A DNA stretch of 64,000 nucleotides from Candidatus Rhodobacter oscarellae (GTDB taxonomy: Bacteria > Pseudomonadota > Alphaproteobacteria > Rhodobacterales > Rhodobacteraceae): contig NZ_LFTY01000001.1 of the NCBI RefSeq assembly GCF_001078595.1, positions 115,830 through 179,829 of the forward strand, written 5' to 3'. Numbering within the stretch: the stretch's first letter is position 1; each line of letters opens with the position of its first letter. Position numbers and translations under genes: made by a program. A model generated the notes under the pieces. It was not told where the DNA came from, searched no databases, and saw only the letters and a program-made list of their open reading frames with translations. Positions 62,357-64,000 of the stretch are shown in pieces.

Positions 62357-63154
62357 ATGCGGCTAATTTGCCCAAACTGTGGGGCACAATACGAGGTGGA
62401 CGACGCGGTAATCCCCGAGCAGGGCCGCGACGTGCAGTGTTCGAACTGTGGTCACACATGGTATCAACAGCCTGCGCATATCGACGCAGAGACCGCCGAA
62501 GACTTGCAGGACCATGCGCCTGTCGAAGAAGAAGTGGCGCCTGAGGATATCGAAGAAGATGTGGCTCCTGAGAGCCGCGTGTTGGATCCAGAGGTCGCGG
62601 ATATCCTGCGCGAAGAAGCTGCACGCGAAACCGCCGCGCGCGAAGTCGAGGCGGAGGGCATAGAGAGCCAGCCCGACCTCGGCATTGAGGATACCGCGCA
62701 AGTCGCGGCTGACCGCTCTGCCGCGGCGCGGGCCAGGATGGCGCGGCTCCGCGGGGCAGAAGACGCCGATACCGACATTGACGCCGCGGCCCTTGCAAGC
62801 GCGGTGGGCTCCAGGAAGGAACTGCTTCCGGATGTCGAAGAGATCGACAGTTCTCTGCGCGCACCTGAACCCAACGAGCCCGACGCAGAGACGATGGCCG
62901 ACATCGCCGATGATGTAGGACAAGAGCCCAGACCCGGCGGCCGCAGCTTTGGCTTCCGATTGATTGTCATCCTGCTGCTTCTCGCGGCGCTCTTGTACCT
63001 GTTCGCGCCGCAGATCGTGCAGTATGTCCCCGCGCTAGAGCCCTACATGATCCAATATGTGGAGTTCGTGAACGGGCTGCGCGATCAGATAGACCCGTTG
63101 GTGCAGCAGGGCATTGATTGGGTGCGCGGCTTGATCGACGGCGGCGCAGAGTAG
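62357..63154 (+). CDS. zinc-ribbon membrane protein (MJ0042-type N-terminus)
   Basis: This 265-residue protein begins with a zinc ribbon (CPNC at 5-8, CSNC at 28-31). A long acidic, Ala/Glu-rich disordered region follows, and then a single C-terminal transmembrane segment (LIVILLLLAALLYLFAPQIV). Proteins of this layout are common in alphaproteobacteria next to ftsE and are poorly characterised. The acidic region and zinc ribbon would be in the cytoplasm if the tail is an anchor. Confidence 0.88.
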   Translation: MRLICPNCGAQYEVDDAVIPEQGRDVQCSNCGHTWYQQPAHIDAETAEDLQDHAPVEEEVAPEDIEEDVAPESRVLDPEVADILREEAARETAAREVEAEGIESQPDLGIEDTAQVAADRSAAARARMARLRGAEDADTDIDAAALASAVGSRKELLPDVEEIDSSLRAPEPNEPDAETMADIADDVGQEPRPGGRSFGFRLIVILLLLAALLYLFAPQIVQYVPALEPYMIQYVEFVNGLRDQIDPLVQQGIDWVRGLIDGGAE

Positions 63155-63197
63155 GCCCGCGCGGGTCGCAACGCGCCCCATTTTGAGCATTCTGGCG

Positions 63198-63641
63198 CTA
63201 TCGGCAGTAGGACCCGCTGCGATGACTGGCCACGTCAAAGTGAAAATGGTCTTGGTGATATCGATCGGAATCCGGGCCAAGCACGGTGCCAAACGGCCCA
63301 CAGGCGCCGCGATGCACCCGCCTCAGGATCTTGCTCTGGGAGCGGTCCCGCCAGCCTCTTAGCACGGTCAATGATTCGCCGTTCCTGAGGTTGATCGCCG
63401 CGATGTCGATCGCGTTGCCCTTGCCATGCTCGGATATCTTGCCGCCCGCGCGGTTGTTGCGCGTCCGGCAGGAGTAATGCGCCACAACTTTTAGCGAAGC
63501 AACCCCGCCACCGCGCTTGCCGACGGCTGGCTTTACGGATTTGGTCACCCACTCCCGCAGCGCCGCGGCGGTCGCGCAATTGACCTTCGCTGCCGTTGTC
63601 AGCTTCACACCATCCAACGCACCTACGGTGCTAATGCGCTG
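63198..63641 (-). pseudogene. extensin-family protein, 5' end missing
   Basis: The C-terminal extensin-like domain (PF06904 type) is complete: CATAAALREWV, VVAHYSCRTRNNRAGGKISEHGKGNAIDIAAI, ACGPFGTVLGPDSDRYHQDHFHFD and the terminal SGSYCR. Homology continues back through ISTVGALDGVKLT to about 63641, ahead of the TTG (63617) that could serve as a start. Then it stops abruptly. The signal peptide and N-terminal part found in relatives are missing. An integrase gene of mobile-element type begins 94 bases away, so the gene was probably cut by integration. Confidence 0.7.
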
Positions 63642-63658
63642 AAACAGCGCTTCTTTTT
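63636..63658 (+). terminator. hairpin plus T tract at extensin/integrase junction
   Basis: GCGCTG-AAA-CAGCGC (63636-63650) is followed by TTCTTTTT, the form of a rho-independent terminator on the plus strand. It coincides with the point where extensin homology ends. It could alternatively be part of an attachment-site core. Confidence 0.55.
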
Positions 63659-63734
63659 CCTCTCAAAGTCAAGGTTTCGGATGAAAACCCGTGCGTTTTC
63701 GTCCGGGGCCGCAACTGATCGGAGGAAGAGAATC

Positions 63735-64000
63735 ATGTCCAGAACACGGCTCACTGACGCACGCGTGCGCGCCTTGCGCGCGAAGAAGACCACAAGGAAT
63801 GTCCGGGACACCAGCCTCGCGGGCTTTGGTGTCAGGATCCTGCCGAGCGGCGGGAAGCGGTTTTTCATGCACACCCAGCACGAAGGCCAGCGCATTTGGA
63901 AGATCGTGGGCGACCCCGCCGACATGACGGTGGCCGAAGCCCGTGAGCAGGCACGGGGCCTGTTGGCCTCCCTGCGGTCGGGACGACCCGACGGGGAGAC
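63735..64000 (+). CDS. tyrosine-type integrase, N-terminal part (runs off the window)
   Basis: The ATG follows GGAGG with a nine-base spacer. The visible 88 residues (MSRTRLTDARVRALRAKKTTRNV, then DTSLAGFGVRILPSGGKRFFMH and GDPADMTVAEAREQARGLLASLRSG) fit the DUF4102 arm-binding domain of P4/CP4-57-like integrases. The catalytic domain must lie beyond 64000. It marks the edge of an integrated element inserted at the extensin gene. Confidence 0.85.
   Translation, partial: MSRTRLTDARVRALRAKKTTRNVRDTSLAGFGVRILPSGGKRFFMHTQHEGQRIWKIVGDPADMTVAEAREQARGLLASLRSGRPDGE

Overview
The window looks like a chromosome segment of a marine alphaproteobacterium of the Roseobacter/Rhodobacteraceae type. This is inferred from gene content and neighbourhoods: COQ9, a glxBCD/mgsABC-like trio behind an XRE-cupin regulator, Irr beside a second Fur-family gene, ftsEX followed by plsC, an extensin-family gene, and high-GC coding DNA. 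Lower-GC stretches carry insertion sequences and dispersed, non-coding intergenic repeats. No rRNA, CRISPR array or prophage was seen. One RNA gene is clear, an initiator tRNA.

Region 1 (1-11.9 kb) is accessory. Two apparently identical IS1182-family copies in inverted orientation bracket about 8.4 kb. Both carry the same frameshift, at a C6 run followed by a hairpin. Between them lie a Nudix hydrolase, a large HTH-TPR regulator, a divergent 42-residue signal-peptide-like ORF, a ParB-like protein with an unrecognised C-terminal domain, and a LysR / MFS / BKACE (DUF849) cluster. The HTH-TPR regulator, small peptide and ParB-like gene, with a perfect 14-bp palindrome between the divergent genes, are my best candidate for an undescribed system.

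Region 2 (11.9-20.4 kb) is a nitrogen-scavenging operon behind a divergent LysR gene: allophanate hydrolase (AtzF), a Tat-exported BMP-family binding protein, two permeases, a biuret-hydrolase-like cysteine hydrolase and a double-domain ABC ATPase. Together they would import a urea-condensation product and hydrolyse it to ammonia and CO2.

Region 3 (20.4-23.4 kb) holds nested IS256- and IS3-family remnants and a low-GC pair of exported proteins of unknown function, bracketed by a 53-bp direct repeat.

Region 4 (23.4-63.2 kb) is mostly chromosomal backbone. It contains rpsU, COQ9, a quinone oxidoreductase, a fucose-type dehydrogenase/lactonase pair, four tandem glycosyltransferase-like paralogues, an ABC exporter, a histidine kinase, an acyl-CoA synthetase, a 1-Cys peroxiredoxin, a pseudouridine synthase, fRMsr, the XRE-cupin/glxBCD cluster, a manganese/zinc ABC importer divergent from two Fur-family regulators, tRNA-fMet, pgeF, a MidA-type methyltransferase, lgt, ubiK, a dipeptide-type ABC transporter without a binding protein, an alpha/beta hydrolase, accA, and ftsE-ftsX-plsC.

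Region 5 (63.2 kb to the end) shows an extensin-family gene whose 5' end is missing, facing a tyrosine-type integrase that runs off the window. This is probably the left edge of another genomic island.
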